From contig CP114179.1 of NCBI GenBank assembly GCA_039555135.1, forward strand, positions 2,976,001 through 3,040,000: DNA of 64,000 nt. Direction: 5' to 3'. Of this stretch, positions 36,416-44,639 are shown in pieces. The notes beneath the pieces are model-generated. The model had not been told where the DNA came from. It ran no database searches and saw nothing but the letters and a program-made list of their open reading frames with translations. Made by a program: the position numbers and the translations under genes. Origin of the DNA: Phycisphaeraceae bacterium D3-23. GTDB lineage: Bacteria > Planctomycetota > Phycisphaerae > Phycisphaerales > Phycisphaeraceae. The first letter of the stretch is position 1; every line of letters begins with the position of its first letter.

Positions 36416-37357
36416 ATGGAAGACGCACCCCCCGTACAGCCCGAGGCGACGCATGATGTTTCGCCCGCCGCTTCGTCGGCGGCTGTTTCGCCGCCGGGGG
36501 TGGAGGGTGTGATTGATCTGTTCTGCCCGGCGTGTGGGTATGACCTGCGGGGGTTGGAGACGGAGGCGTGCCCGGAGTGTGGGGCGGGGGTGGACCTGGC
36601 GCAGCTCCGGCTGTCGAGTATCCCGTGGGTGTTGGCCCAGGGGTTTTGGGGGCGGGTCAAGGGGTTCTTGCGGACGTGCGAGCGGGTGATGTTCAAGCCC
36701 GCACGGTTTAGCCGGGAGGTGGCCCGGCCGGTGTCGCTCAAGGAGGCGCGGCGGTTTCGGTCGGTGGTGGTGGGGGTCGTCTGGCTGACGCTGCTGGCGG
36801 CGGCGGCGATGGACTGGTTGCTGCTGGTCTACGCGCAGGGGCAGGCGGACGACTGGGGCGACTTCTTCGAGGTCTCGGGGATCAGCGAGGCGTGGCTGTA
36901 CATCACGGCCGCGTTGTTGCTGCTGCTGTTTCTTGTGGGGTTCACGGGGCTGCACCTGTATGCGCTGCATCCCAAGGCGTTGCCGGTGGAGCGTCAGAAC
37001 CGCGCGGTGGCGCTGGGGCACTATGCGTGTGCGCCGCTGGCCTTCCTGCCGTTTGTGTTGTTGATCCGGGTCACGGGCGCTGCGATTGCCTGGGTCGGTG
37101 AGGCCGCCGATGCGGACTGGGCGAGCATTCTGGGGATGGCGCTGTGGGCGGTGACCTGGCTGCTGGGTCCGGTGCTGGTGTTCTGGTTCCTGGGCGTCAT
37201 TCTGTACCTCACCAGCCGTTCGGTGCATCGTAGCGGCCTGGCGCAGGTGGGGCTGGCGTTAGGGGTCCCGCTGCTGTGGCTGGTCTGGGCGTTGTTCGTC
37301 TTCGCCATCCTGCCCGCCGGGGTCTTGTTCGTCTACCTGTTCTTCATCACCGGCTGA
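36416..37357 (+). CDS. Zinc-ribbon polytopic membrane protein 1
   Basis: A 313-residue membrane protein of unknown role. A soluble Pro/Ala-rich N-terminus is followed by a zinc ribbon CPACGYDLRGLETEACPECG, with four Cys, typical of planctomycete proteins. Five to six hydrophobic segments follow (VVVGVVWLTLLAAAAMDWLL, AWLYITAALLLLLFLVGFTG, YACAPLAFLPFVLLIRVTGA, GMALWAVTWLLGPVLVFWFL, LALGVPLLWLVWALFVFAIL, AGVLFVYLFF). The start is the ATG at 36416; an earlier in-frame ATG at 36383 is within an upstream TA-rich gap. Its 3' end overlaps the convergent gene at 37259-37357 by 99 bp. Confidence 0.85.
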   Translation: MEDAPPVQPEATHDVSPAASSAAVSPPGVEGVIDLFCPACGYDLRGLETEACPECGAGVDLAQLRLSSIPWVLAQGFWGRVKGFLRTCERVMFKPARFSREVARPVSLKEARRFRSVVVGVVWLTLLAAAAMDWLLLVYAQGQADDWGDFFEVSGISEAWLYITAALLLLLFLVGFTGLHLYALHPKALPVERQNRAVALGHYACAPLAFLPFVLLIRVTGAAIAWVGEAADADWASILGMALWAVTWLLGPVLVFWFLGVILYLTSRSVHRSGLAQVGLALGVPLLWLVWALFVFAILPAGVLFVYLFFITG

Positions 37358-39097
37358 TAGCGGGTCGGCGTCGGGCGTGTTGGTTTGGGGCGCTTGTTGT
37401 GCACTGCCGGGCTGGCCCGGTGCGATGCCCCCGCTTCCGGGGCTGGGGGGAGGACCCGTTAAGCTGCTGGGCGCGAATGGATTGACATTCCGGCTGCGTT
37501 GGTTGAACGGGAGAACGCGGGGGTCGGGGATGGGGTTGGGGAGTTCGGTGAGGAAGAAGCACCAATCGGTGGGGGTGTCCTGGCCGGTGAACCCGCCGTC
37601 GATTCTGCCGCTTTCGTCGTGGATCGGGAAGAGCCCGCCGTCGTCGGTGCCGTCGTTGCCGACACAGTAGAGCAGGGGGAAGGTGAGCCCCGAGCGGCGG
37701 CCGACTTCCCGGTATGGGGCTTGTTGCTGGACTTGAAAGCCCCCGCCGCGACGGTCGATCACGGGCGACGCCCCGCCGGGCAGGTAGGTGACTTTGCGGT
37801 TGAGGACGAACGGGTCGTCGGGGACGGCGTCGAGGTAGTCGGGCACGAGGTCGGCGAGGGTGTCGGGCCGTTGGCCGTGGTCGATCGTGTAACGCTTGAG
37901 GGCGATGGCGGTGGCGCAGAGTCGCGCGGTGGCGAGGTGGCGGAAGTGGGTGCGCACGGCGGACTGCGGCGACCATAGCGCTTCGATCGAGATCGGGTAC
38001 TCGATCGGCCATAAGTACGGGGCGTCTGCGAGCGCCTCGGCCATCGCCTGCACGCCCGACTGGGCGACCCGGTTGTCGAAGTCCTGCTGGTTGGTGCAGC
38101 CGTCGACCGCGTCGATCAGTGCGGTGTAGTAGCGGACCATGAAAGACAGGTCGGACTGGTAGTACGGCCGCAGCAGCCGACGCGACGGGCCGAACTCGAG
38201 TGGCAGGAGGTGGTCGGGCGTGTAGCCAAAGAATTGGCTGTAGCTGTATCGGCCTTCGATCATGCCGTCGACGTAGTCGCAGGCGCTCCACATCTCGGCC
38301 CGGTAGGCATGGGCCAGGCCTTGCTCGGCCCAGGCCTCGTCGAGCCAGCGGGTGTTGAGCTGTTCGAGCTGCTGAGCGAGCGCCGGGTCGTCGGGTAGTT
38401 GGGGGATCACGTCTTGCACGGCCCGTGCCGCCATCGCCCGGATCGAGGCGAGGACGAGGTGGTTGATGAGCCCGTACGGGTCGTCGCGGAGGGTGTCGGC
38501 GATCGTCATCAGGTCGCCGAGCATGTCGACCGCGAGCGGGTAGTTTGCTTCGGCCATCGCGCGATGGATCGCGTCCTCGATCACGCGGGCGAGCCGGCGG
38601 CACTCGCCCAGGTGCGGGATCAGCATGTTGAGGGCTGGCCGGGGGATCGGCTGGCCCCGGGTCCAGTCGGAGCGGGTCAGCGCCTCGGCCTGGCGGATCG
38701 CATCAAGCACCAACTGGAACTGCGCGAGGTACGCGGCGTTATCCGTGACAGGGTCGGGGAGCTGGTGCTCATCGAAGGTGTCGGCGCCGCCTTCGTTGTA
38801 CCAGTCGGTGTTGTCGATGTACTGGCCCTGGGCGCTGACGTAGGGGATCGACTGGAGCGCGGCGTCGATGTAGGTCGCGCGGTTATCCTGGGTGCTGGGC
38901 TGGGGCGGCTGGAGGTCTTCGAAGTAGACGGGGTAGCCCTTGTCGCGTGCGGCCTCGACGAGTCGGTCGAACTCGGATTGTTCGCGGTGGCCCCAGTAGA
39001 CGCGCAGGAGCGCGAGCCCGACGAGCGCGATGGCGATGCACAACGCGAGACGTTTGAGCCAGCGGAAGCGCGGCGGGTTGGGGGCCGTATCGGGCAT
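37259..39097 (-). CDS. Large membrane-anchored hypothetical protein
   Basis: A 612-residue protein. One N-terminal TM (LALCIAIALVGLALLRVYWG) anchors a large, mainly helical periplasmic domain: NYPLAVDMLGDLMTIADTLR, LNTRWLDEAWAEQGLAHAYR, ATARLCATAIALKRYTIDHG. The segment ALKRYTIDHGQRPDTLADLV then PDYLDAVPDDPF resembles the C-terminal region of planctomycete proteins with secretin- or pseudopilin-like 'YPxxLxDLVPxYL..xPxDPF' text. That motif is also known from type II pseudopilin-like proteins. The Pro/Gly/Gln/Asp-rich tail overlaps the convergent membrane-protein gene. Function unknown. Confidence 0.78.
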   Translation of the reverse strand: MPDTAPNPPRFRWLKRLALCIAIALVGLALLRVYWGHREQSEFDRLVEAARDKGYPVYFEDLQPPQPSTQDNRATYIDAALQSIPYVSAQGQYIDNTDWYNEGGADTFDEHQLPDPVTDNAAYLAQFQLVLDAIRQAEALTRSDWTRGQPIPRPALNMLIPHLGECRRLARVIEDAIHRAMAEANYPLAVDMLGDLMTIADTLRDDPYGLINHLVLASIRAMAARAVQDVIPQLPDDPALAQQLEQLNTRWLDEAWAEQGLAHAYRAEMWSACDYVDGMIEGRYSYSQFFGYTPDHLLPLEFGPSRRLLRPYYQSDLSFMVRYYTALIDAVDGCTNQQDFDNRVAQSGVQAMAEALADAPYLWPIEYPISIEALWSPQSAVRTHFRHLATARLCATAIALKRYTIDHGQRPDTLADLVPDYLDAVPDDPFVLNRKVTYLPGGASPVIDRRGGGFQVQQQAPYREVGRRSGLTFPLLYCVGNDGTDDGGLFPIHDESGRIDGGFTGQDTPTDWCFFLTELPNPIPDPRVLPFNQRSRNVNPFAPSSLTGPPPSPGSGGIAPGQPGSAQQAPQTNTPDADPLSAGDEEQVDEQDPGGQDGEDEQRPDQPQQRDP

Positions 39098-39111
39098 GGG
39101 GGGGCAAGATT

Positions 39112-39215
39112 GTAGGGTGGGTGGAGGCCGTTTGCGGCCGATACCCACCGTGCGTCACCCACCCTGTGGTCAGCGCGTGGTGGGTACCGCTCGATGACTC
39201 GGTCCACCCACCCTG
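39112..39215. repeat. Composite GTAGGGTGGGT repeat (copy 2)
   Basis: GTAGGGTGGGTGGAGGCCGT, GGCCGATACCCACC, then further CACCCACCCT / GTGGTGGGTACC / CCACCCACCCTGCC blocks. It fills the gap between the deoxyhypusine-synthase-like gene and the next gene upstream. It shares the tip with the copies at 3218 and 61165. Confidence 0.65.
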
Positions 39216-39218
39216 CCG

Positions 39219-40235
39219 TTAGTCGCCCAGGACCCAGGCAAAGATGAGCGGGGCGACGATGGTGGCGTCGCTCTGGATCATGAACTTGGGGGTGTCGATC
39301 TCGAGCTTGCCCCAGGTGATTTTCTCGTTGGGGACGGCGCCGCTGTAGCCGCCGTAGCTGGTGACGGCGTCGGAGATCTGGCAGAAGTAGCCCCAGTACG
39401 GGGTGTCGTCCCACTTGAGGTCCTGGATCATCATGGGCACGGCGCAGATCGGGAAGTCGCCCGCGATGCCGCCGCCGATCTGGAAGAATCCGACGCCGGC
39501 CCCGGGAAGTTGGGCGTCAGGTGGCGCGGGGCTGCCGTCTTCGGGGAGCCCATTGGCGGTGCGGTACCAGCGGGCGAGGTGGGCGAGTTGTTCGGTGCCG
39601 GTGCGGAGGCAGGTGTGGTTGTAGACGTCGGCCTTCATCGCCCAGGCGGTGAAGATGTTGCCGATCGTGGAGTCTTCCCAGCCCGGCGTGTAGACGGGGA
39701 TGCTTTTTTCTTTCGCGGCGAGCAGCCAGGAATCCTTGGGGTCGGCCTGGTAGTGCTGCGCAAGGTCGGGCTGGTCGAGCACTTCGTAGAAGAACTCAAA
39801 CGGGAAGAAGCGCTCGTCACTCTTGAGCGTGCGCTCCCAGATGCTGCGCAGGCGGTGCTCGACGTGGCGCATCACGTCTTCGGGGATGCACGTGTCGGTG
39901 ACGCGGTTCATCCCGCGGTCGTAGAGTCTTTGTTCGTCCTCGGCCGAGAGGGCACGCCAGTTGGGGATGGGCTCGTACTCGTTGACGGAGAGGAGGGTGA
40001 AGACATCTTCTTCGAGGTTCGCGCCGGTGCAGGTGATGGCGTGGACCTTGTCTTCACGGATCATGCGGGCCAGGGACTTGCCCAGCTGTGCGGTGGACAT
40101 CGCGCCGGCGAGGGTGACCATCATCTTGCCGCCGGCGGCGAGGTGGGCCTCGTAGCCGCGTGCGGCGGCGACGAGTTCGCGGGCGTTGTAGTGGAGGAAG
40201 TGGTGGGCGAGGAAGTCGCGGATGGGGGTGGGCAT
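39219..40235 (-). CDS. Deoxyhypusine synthase family protein
   Basis: A bacterial homologue of the spermidine-using enzyme that makes deoxyhypusine or homospermidine-like products. 338 residues. NAD-fold features: GGKMMVTLAGAMSTAQLG, HAITCTGANLEEDVF, IPEDVMRHVE, SIPVYTPGWEDSTIGN and GGGIAGDFPICAVPMM. The active Lys motif WGKL is kept near the C-terminus (ITWGKLEIDTPKF), suggesting activity. Bacteria lack eIF5A, so the real product in this organism is unknown. An in-frame ORF starting at 41972 is antisense to the MATE gene and rejected. The start is the ATG at 40235. Confidence 0.9.
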   Translation of the reverse strand: MPTPIRDFLAHHFLHYNARELVAAARGYEAHLAAGGKMMVTLAGAMSTAQLGKSLARMIREDKVHAITCTGANLEEDVFTLLSVNEYEPIPNWRALSAEDEQRLYDRGMNRVTDTCIPEDVMRHVEHRLRSIWERTLKSDERFFPFEFFYEVLDQPDLAQHYQADPKDSWLLAAKEKSIPVYTPGWEDSTIGNIFTAWAMKADVYNHTCLRTGTEQLAHLARWYRTANGLPEDGSPAPPDAQLPGAGVGFFQIGGGIAGDFPICAVPMMIQDLKWDDTPYWGYFCQISDAVTSYGGYSGAVPNEKITWGKLEIDTPKFMIQSDATIVAPLIFAWVLGD

Positions 40236-40255
40236 AGCGGGGCTCGTGGGAATGG

Positions 40256-40312
40256 TCCCGCGGCGTTGCGGGGCTGATCCCGCGGCATTGCTGGGGCAAC
40301 GCCGCGGGCATG
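40256..40312. repeat. Reiterated CCGCGGCGTTGC palindromic words
   Basis: CCCGCGGCGTTGCGGGGC, then CCCGCGGCATTGCTGGGGC, then AACGCCGCGGGC: two direct words followed by an inverse word. It lies between the divergent deoxyhypusine-synthase-like and MATE genes and uses the same arms as the palindrome at 22893. Confidence 0.55.
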
Positions 40313-40448
40313 GGGGAGTTTCGTTAGGGAGGCAATATACAAAAGCTCCAGATTGCGCGGTCTTGTACGTTGGCGGGTTGGGCGGGGCGGGGTAAGCTGC
40401 CGATAGGGGGGTGAACGCCGGCGTGTGGCGGGCGTAGAGTAGATAGCC

Positions 40449-41903
40449 ATGTTGGATGAGCCCGAATCGAGCGACGGCGGGGAGCGATCCTCGCCGATAG
40501 ACGCTGCGCCTTTGCCTGCGGGCTGGGGCGTGCCGTGGTCGCTTGCGCTCCTGGCGGGGCCGATCATCGCGACGATGATCTCGCGGACGGTGATGAGTTT
40601 TGCCGACTTTGTGATGGTGTCGCAGCTCGGGACCGAGGCGCAGGCCGCGATTATGCCGGCCGGGATCAGCGTGTGGTGCCTGGTGTGCTTCGGCTTCGGC
40701 GTGGTGACGGTGACCAATACGTTCGTGTCGCAGTCGCTGGGCAAGGGCGAGCTGTCCGAATGCTCGCGGTATACGTGGCAGGGTCTCTACGTCGCGGCGG
40801 TGCTGGGCGTGATGGTGCTGCCGGTGTGGTGGCTCGCGCCGTCGTACTTCGCGTTCGCGGACCACTCCCAAGAGGTGCAGCGGCTGGAGGTGATCTACTT
40901 CCGGGTGTCGCTCTTCAGCATCATGCCGGCGGTTGCGGCGAACGTCGTGGCCAACTTTTTCAATGGCATCCACAAGCCATCGGTCGGGCTCTTCGCGGCG
41001 GTGACAGCCAACAGCTTCAACATCCTGGGCAACTATGTCTTGATCTTCGGCAAGTTCGGCTTCCCCGAGCTGGGCATCGCGGGCGCGGCGTGGGCGACGG
41101 CGGCATCGTCCCTCTTGCAGGTGATGATCCTCATGGCGTTCTGGCTCGGGCCGAAGTACGCGCGCGAGTTTTCCAGCCGGGTGACGTGGCGTCCGCACTG
41201 GAAACAGATCAAGCGGATTTTTCGCGTCGGGCTGCCGGTCGGGCTGCACTGGGAATCCGACATCATGGGCTTTACGATCTTCACCGTGTTTATGGTGGGG
41301 GAGTACGGCGATGCGCAGCTCGCGGCGAACAACCTCTCGTTCAAGTTCCTGGAGATCGCGTTCATGCCGGTCGTCGGGCTGAGCATCGCCATCACCGCGG
41401 CGGTGGGCAAGGCCATCGGGCGCGGCCGACCCGACTATGCGCGACTGGTCACCCGTTGGGCGATCGGCGCGGCGCTTTGCTACATGTTTGTCATCGCGTC
41501 GGTCTACCTGCTGTTCCGCTTCCAACTGCCCGGGCTCTTGACCGACGACCCGGAGGTCATCGCGTGGTCGGCCAAGCTGCTCGTGCTCTGCGCGGCATTC
41601 CAACTTTTCGACGCGTTCGGCATCACGATGACAGGCGCGCTGCGCGGCGCAGGCGATACGTTCTGGCCCGGGATGACGACGTTCGTGCTCACTACCACGG
41701 TCTTTATGGGCGGCGGATTCGCGATGATGCACTTCGCGCCCGGGCTCGAAAGCATCGGCCCCTGGCTCGCGGCGACGGCGTTTATCTGCGTCTACGGCAT
41801 GATTATGGCCGTACGCTGGTGGTACGGGCCTTGGGAAAAGATCGACCTCTTCGCGGACGAGAAAGTGGCGGCTGTGGAAATCGCGATCGAGCCAGCGGTG
41901 TAA
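40449..41903 (+). CDS. MATE family efflux protein
   Basis: A cation-coupled drug/metabolite exporter of the inner membrane. 484 residues, 12 expected TM helices. Features of the family: SLALLAGPIIATMISRTVMSFADFVMVSQLG in two parts, FVSQSLGKGELSE, ANFFNGIHKPSVGLFAAVTANSFNILGNY, the second-half repeat GLPVGLHWESDIMGFTIF, AVGKAIGRG, and GALRGAGDTFWPGM. The ATG at 40449 starts a short hydrophilic tail before TM1. It is divergent from the deoxyhypusine-synthase-like gene and convergent with dapB. Substrate unknown. Confidence 0.93.
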   Translation: MLDEPESSDGGERSSPIDAAPLPAGWGVPWSLALLAGPIIATMISRTVMSFADFVMVSQLGTEAQAAIMPAGISVWCLVCFGFGVVTVTNTFVSQSLGKGELSECSRYTWQGLYVAAVLGVMVLPVWWLAPSYFAFADHSQEVQRLEVIYFRVSLFSIMPAVAANVVANFFNGIHKPSVGLFAAVTANSFNILGNYVLIFGKFGFPELGIAGAAWATAASSLLQVMILMAFWLGPKYAREFSSRVTWRPHWKQIKRIFRVGLPVGLHWESDIMGFTIFTVFMVGEYGDAQLAANNLSFKFLEIAFMPVVGLSIAITAAVGKAIGRGRPDYARLVTRWAIGAALCYMFVIASVYLLFRFQLPGLLTDDPEVIAWSAKLLVLCAAFQLFDAFGITMTGALRGAGDTFWPGMTTFVLTTTVFMGGGFAMMHFAPGLESIGPWLAATAFICVYGMIMAVRWWYGPWEKIDLFADEKVAAVEIAIEPAV

Positions 41904-41918
41904 AAATGCACGACTGTC

Positions 41919-41995
41919 GAATGAATTCTCAATGACCCAGCACCGATGAGCGATCACGTGTGTAGGTTTCATTCGTCATTCGGGCTTGGTCATTC
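41919..41995. repeat. Inverted repeat built from CGAATGA / TCATTCG words
   Basis: The left arm (41919-41940) reads CGAATGAATTCTCAATGACC then CAG. The right arm (41970-41995) reads ATTCGTCATTCGGGCTTGGT then CATTC. It fills the gap between the convergent MATE and dapB genes. Confidence 0.7.
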
Positions 41996-42030
41996 TTTCG
42001 GCATTCGCCAGTCGGACTTCGACATTTCAG

Positions 42031-42843
42031 CTACACCCCCAGCACATCCCCCATCGTGTAGCGCCCGGGCTTCTGCTGGGCGAGCCACTTCGCGGCGCGC
42101 AGCGCGCCAAGCGCGTAGCTGTCTCGGCTGGTGGAGACATGCCGGAGTTCGAGGCGTTCGCCGGGGCCCGCGAAGTAGGCGGTGTGCTGGCCCGGGTCGT
42201 CGCCGAGCCGGAGGGACTGGACGGTGATCTCGTTGGGCTTTCGGAGCACATCGTCGCCGTGGCGGGTGTTGACGACATCAGCGGGGGTGCGGCCGGTCAT
42301 CGCGCAAAGCCGATCGACAAGCGTCTTCGCCGTGCCGGAGGGCGCGTCTTTCTTCGCGTTGTGGTGCGCTTCGAGGACCTCGATGTCGTAGCCGATCAGG
42401 AGTGCGGCGGCCTGCTCGGCGAGGTTCCACAGGACATTGACAACGAGGGAGAAGTTCGTGGCTTGGAGGACAGGGACGGCGGTTGCGAGCTCGTCGAGTT
42501 GGGCGTGGTCGTCGTCGGTGAGGCCGGTGGTGCCGACGACCATCGGGAGCTTGTACATTTTGCAGGCCGCCAGGGCCTGGCGGAAGCCGTCGGGCAGCGA
42601 GAAATCGATGAGCACCGCACGGGACGACGCCTGGATTGCTTGGGCGAAGGCGTCATCGCTGCACGTGCCCAACGGGACGCCCACGTCCTTCGTCCCGGCG
42701 AGTTGGCCGGCGTCTTTGCCCAGGTCGGGGTGGTCGGCGTGGTCGAGCGCGGCGACGACGTTGAGGGTGTTATCTGCGGCGGCCAGCGCGACGAGCCGAC
42801 GGCCCATCCGGCCGGCGGCCCCGTGGATCAGGAGCGGGGTCAT
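42031..42843 (-). CDS. dapB: 4-hydroxy-tetrahydrodipicolinate reductase DapB
   Basis: NAD(P)H reductase of lysine/diaminopimelate synthesis in the cytoplasm. 270 residues. N-terminal Rossmann motif LIHGAAGRMGRR; VLIDFSLPDGF; VVGTTGLTDDD; catalytic His-Lys segment EAHHNAKKDAPSGTAKTL (His, Lys160-like); C-terminal PGERLELRHVSTSRDSYALGAL. The presence of DAP synthesis fits peptidoglycan or lysine need. Its upstream gap to the TPR gene is 184 bp. No other lysine genes are in the window. Confidence 0.96.
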   Translation of the reverse strand: MTPLLIHGAAGRMGRRLVALAAADNTLNVVAALDHADHPDLGKDAGQLAGTKDVGVPLGTCSDDAFAQAIQASSRAVLIDFSLPDGFRQALAACKMYKLPMVVGTTGLTDDDHAQLDELATAVPVLQATNFSLVVNVLWNLAEQAAALLIGYDIEVLEAHHNAKKDAPSGTAKTLVDRLCAMTGRTPADVVNTRHGDDVLRKPNEITVQSLRLGDDPGQHTAYFAGPGERLELRHVSTSRDSYALGALRAAKWLAQQKPGRYTMGDVLGV

Positions 42844-43027
42844 AGTGGGTCTCGTCTACAATAGGTCCGTGTAACTGGCGATTCGCGTGCGCGAACGATA
42901 GCCCGCCCCGCGCCGTGCGCCAAACGGCATATAATGATGCCGGTACCCGCTTGCACGCGATATAAAGCCCGATGGGCCCACAGGACGCGGCCGGCACAGC
43001 CAACATTTTTTCACAACGAGGTGCGGC

Positions 43028-44545
43028 TTGGCGCTATTTGGATTAGGTAAAAAGAGCAGTGGCAAAGGCAAGGGCGACGACAACGGCGACGGCGGCGGTG
43101 GCGATCAGCCCGCCGGCGATGACGACCGCTTCAAGCGCAAACTCCGCAGCGCCCGCACCTTCTTCGACCACGCCGAGACCACGGCCGACACGAAGAACTA
43201 CGACTACTCCATCGAGATGTACATCGGCGGGCTCCGCCACGACCCGGACAACCTCACCCGCCACGAAGAGCTCCACGAGATCGCCAAGCGGCGCAAGGTC
43301 AACGGCGGCAAGCCCAAGAAGCCCAACAAGATCGGGCCCTACACCGTCGACAAGATGCTCCAGCATGAGATGGCTTGGGCGCTGGACCCTTTGAACGTCA
43401 AGCACATGGTCAAGGCGATGGGCTACGCCGTCGACGCCGACCAGGAGGAAGGCGAAGAGGCGAACCTCGCCGAGATCGCCTACTGGATCGGGTCGCTGAC
43501 AATCGAATACAACGCGAACCCCAACACCAAGCCCGACCGCGGCGTATACCTCAAGCTGATCGACCTGTTCGAGCGGATCCAGCGTTACGACAAGGCCGTC
43601 GAGGCCTGCAAGCGTGCGCTGCATATGAAGGAAGACGACACGCTGCGGACCCGGCTGCGCGACCTTGAGGCCGAGCTCTACAACCAGACCTCTCAGGAGA
43701 GCGAGGGCTCCAAGGGGATGATCAAGGACGCCGAGGAGCAGCAGCGGATCCAGGACCAGCTCGACACGACCGGCTCCCACGCCGAGCAGCTCATCGCGGC
43801 GACACGCGCCGAGTACGAAGAAGAGCCCGAAGACACCGACCGCATGCAGAAGTATGTCGATGCGCTGCTTCGGCCGCAGGACAACGCGCGTGACAAGGTG
43901 GCGTCGGAGGTGCTGCTCAAGGCCTACGAGCAGACGAACCAGTATCGCTACAAGCTCAAAGCCGGGGATGTGAAAATCCGGACGTACAACCGCGTCCTGC
44001 GCGGGCTCGCCGAGAAAGTGAAGGCCGGGAACGAGGAGGCGAAGCCGAAGTACCAGGAGCTGCTCAAGCGTCGGCTGGTTTTCGAGCACCAGGAGTTCAC
44101 CGAGCGGGTCAAGCACTACCCGACCGACCTCAAGCTCAAGTTCGAGCTGGGCAAGCGCCAGTTCCAGGGCGGGCAGTTCGACGACGCGATCGGCAGCTTC
44201 CAGCAGTCCAAGGCCGAGCCCAAGAGCCGGGGCTACTCGCACCTATACCTCGGTAAGTGCTACATCCATAAGGGCTGGCTCGACGAGGCGATCGACACAC
44301 TGAGCCAGGGCATCGAGCAGCACCCGGCCGACGACGACACGCTCGGTAAGGAGCTGCGATACGACAAGATGGTGATCCACCTCGACATCGCCGCCGCAGA
44401 GGGTGGGGAGAAAGACGCGAAGCTCGAACACGCCAAGCAGGCCCAGGCGCTGGCGTCTCACCTGCTGCAGACCGACATCAACTACCGCGATATCCGCGAT
44501 CGGATGAACGCGATCAAGGAAACGATCGCGAAGCTGACGGGGTGA
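43028..44545 (+). CDS. TPR protein, cytoplasmic (TTG start)
   Basis: A 505-residue protein. The frame opens with a TTG at 43028 (LALFGLGKKSSGKGKG), with GAGGTG 4 bases upstream; no ATG is near. A Gly/Asp/Lys-rich low-complexity N-terminus (1-35) precedes helical repeats. Clear TPR-type helices are at ~60-85 (TKNYDYSIEMYIGGLRHDP), ~180-205 (IQRYDKAVEACKRALHMKED) and 385-460 (GQFDDAIGSFQQSK, KGWLDEAIDTLSQGIEQHP). It has a coiled acidic middle. No signal peptide, so probably a cytoplasmic scaffold. It ends at 44545, and a 7-bp tandem repeat and terminator follow. Function unknown. Confidence 0.82.
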   Translation: MALFGLGKKSSGKGKGDDNGDGGGGDQPAGDDDRFKRKLRSARTFFDHAETTADTKNYDYSIEMYIGGLRHDPDNLTRHEELHEIAKRRKVNGGKPKKPNKIGPYTVDKMLQHEMAWALDPLNVKHMVKAMGYAVDADQEEGEEANLAEIAYWIGSLTIEYNANPNTKPDRGVYLKLIDLFERIQRYDKAVEACKRALHMKEDDTLRTRLRDLEAELYNQTSQESEGSKGMIKDAEEQQRIQDQLDTTGSHAEQLIAATRAEYEEEPEDTDRMQKYVDALLRPQDNARDKVASEVLLKAYEQTNQYRYKLKAGDVKIRTYNRVLRGLAEKVKAGNEEAKPKYQELLKRRLVFEHQEFTERVKHYPTDLKLKFELGKRQFQGGQFDDAIGSFQQSKAEPKSRGYSHLYLGKCYIHKGWLDEAIDTLSQGIEQHPADDDTLGKELRYDKMVIHLDIAAAEGGEKDAKLEHAKQAQALASHLLQTDINYRDIRDRMNAIKETIAKLTG

Positions 44546-44549
44546 GTGG

Positions 44550-44576
44550 ATTGATGATTGATGATTGATGATTGAT
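44550..44576. repeat. Tandem 7-mer ATTGATG x4
   Basis: Four almost perfect copies of ATTGATG immediately after the TPR gene and before its terminator. It is the only multi-copy simple 7-mer noted in the window. Its inverse partner is not found, so it may be a half element. Confidence 0.7.
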
Positions 44577-44581
44577 AATGG

Positions 44582-44616
44582 AAGCCGCCGGTGAGATTCG
44601 CCGGCGGCTTTTCTTA
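44582..44616 (+). terminator. Intrinsic terminator after the TPR gene
   Basis: AGCCGCCGG-TGAGATT-CGCCGGCGGCT (9-bp stem) followed by TTTCTT, 24 bp before the kdsB start. It suggests kdsB has its own promoter. Confidence 0.8.
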
Positions 44617-44639
44617 TCAAGATAGATCGAGCGACCCCG

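Noticed and set aside
39219-41972. A 917-codon minus-strand ORF spanning the deoxyhypusine-synthase-like gene and the MATE gene
   Set aside because: Only the part up to 40235 looks like a protein; the rest is antisense to the MATE coding sequence and full of Arg/His/Pro.
44550-44576. CRISPR-like direct repeats
   Set aside because: Seven-bp units in direct tandem without spacers, so a simple repeat, not a CRISPR.
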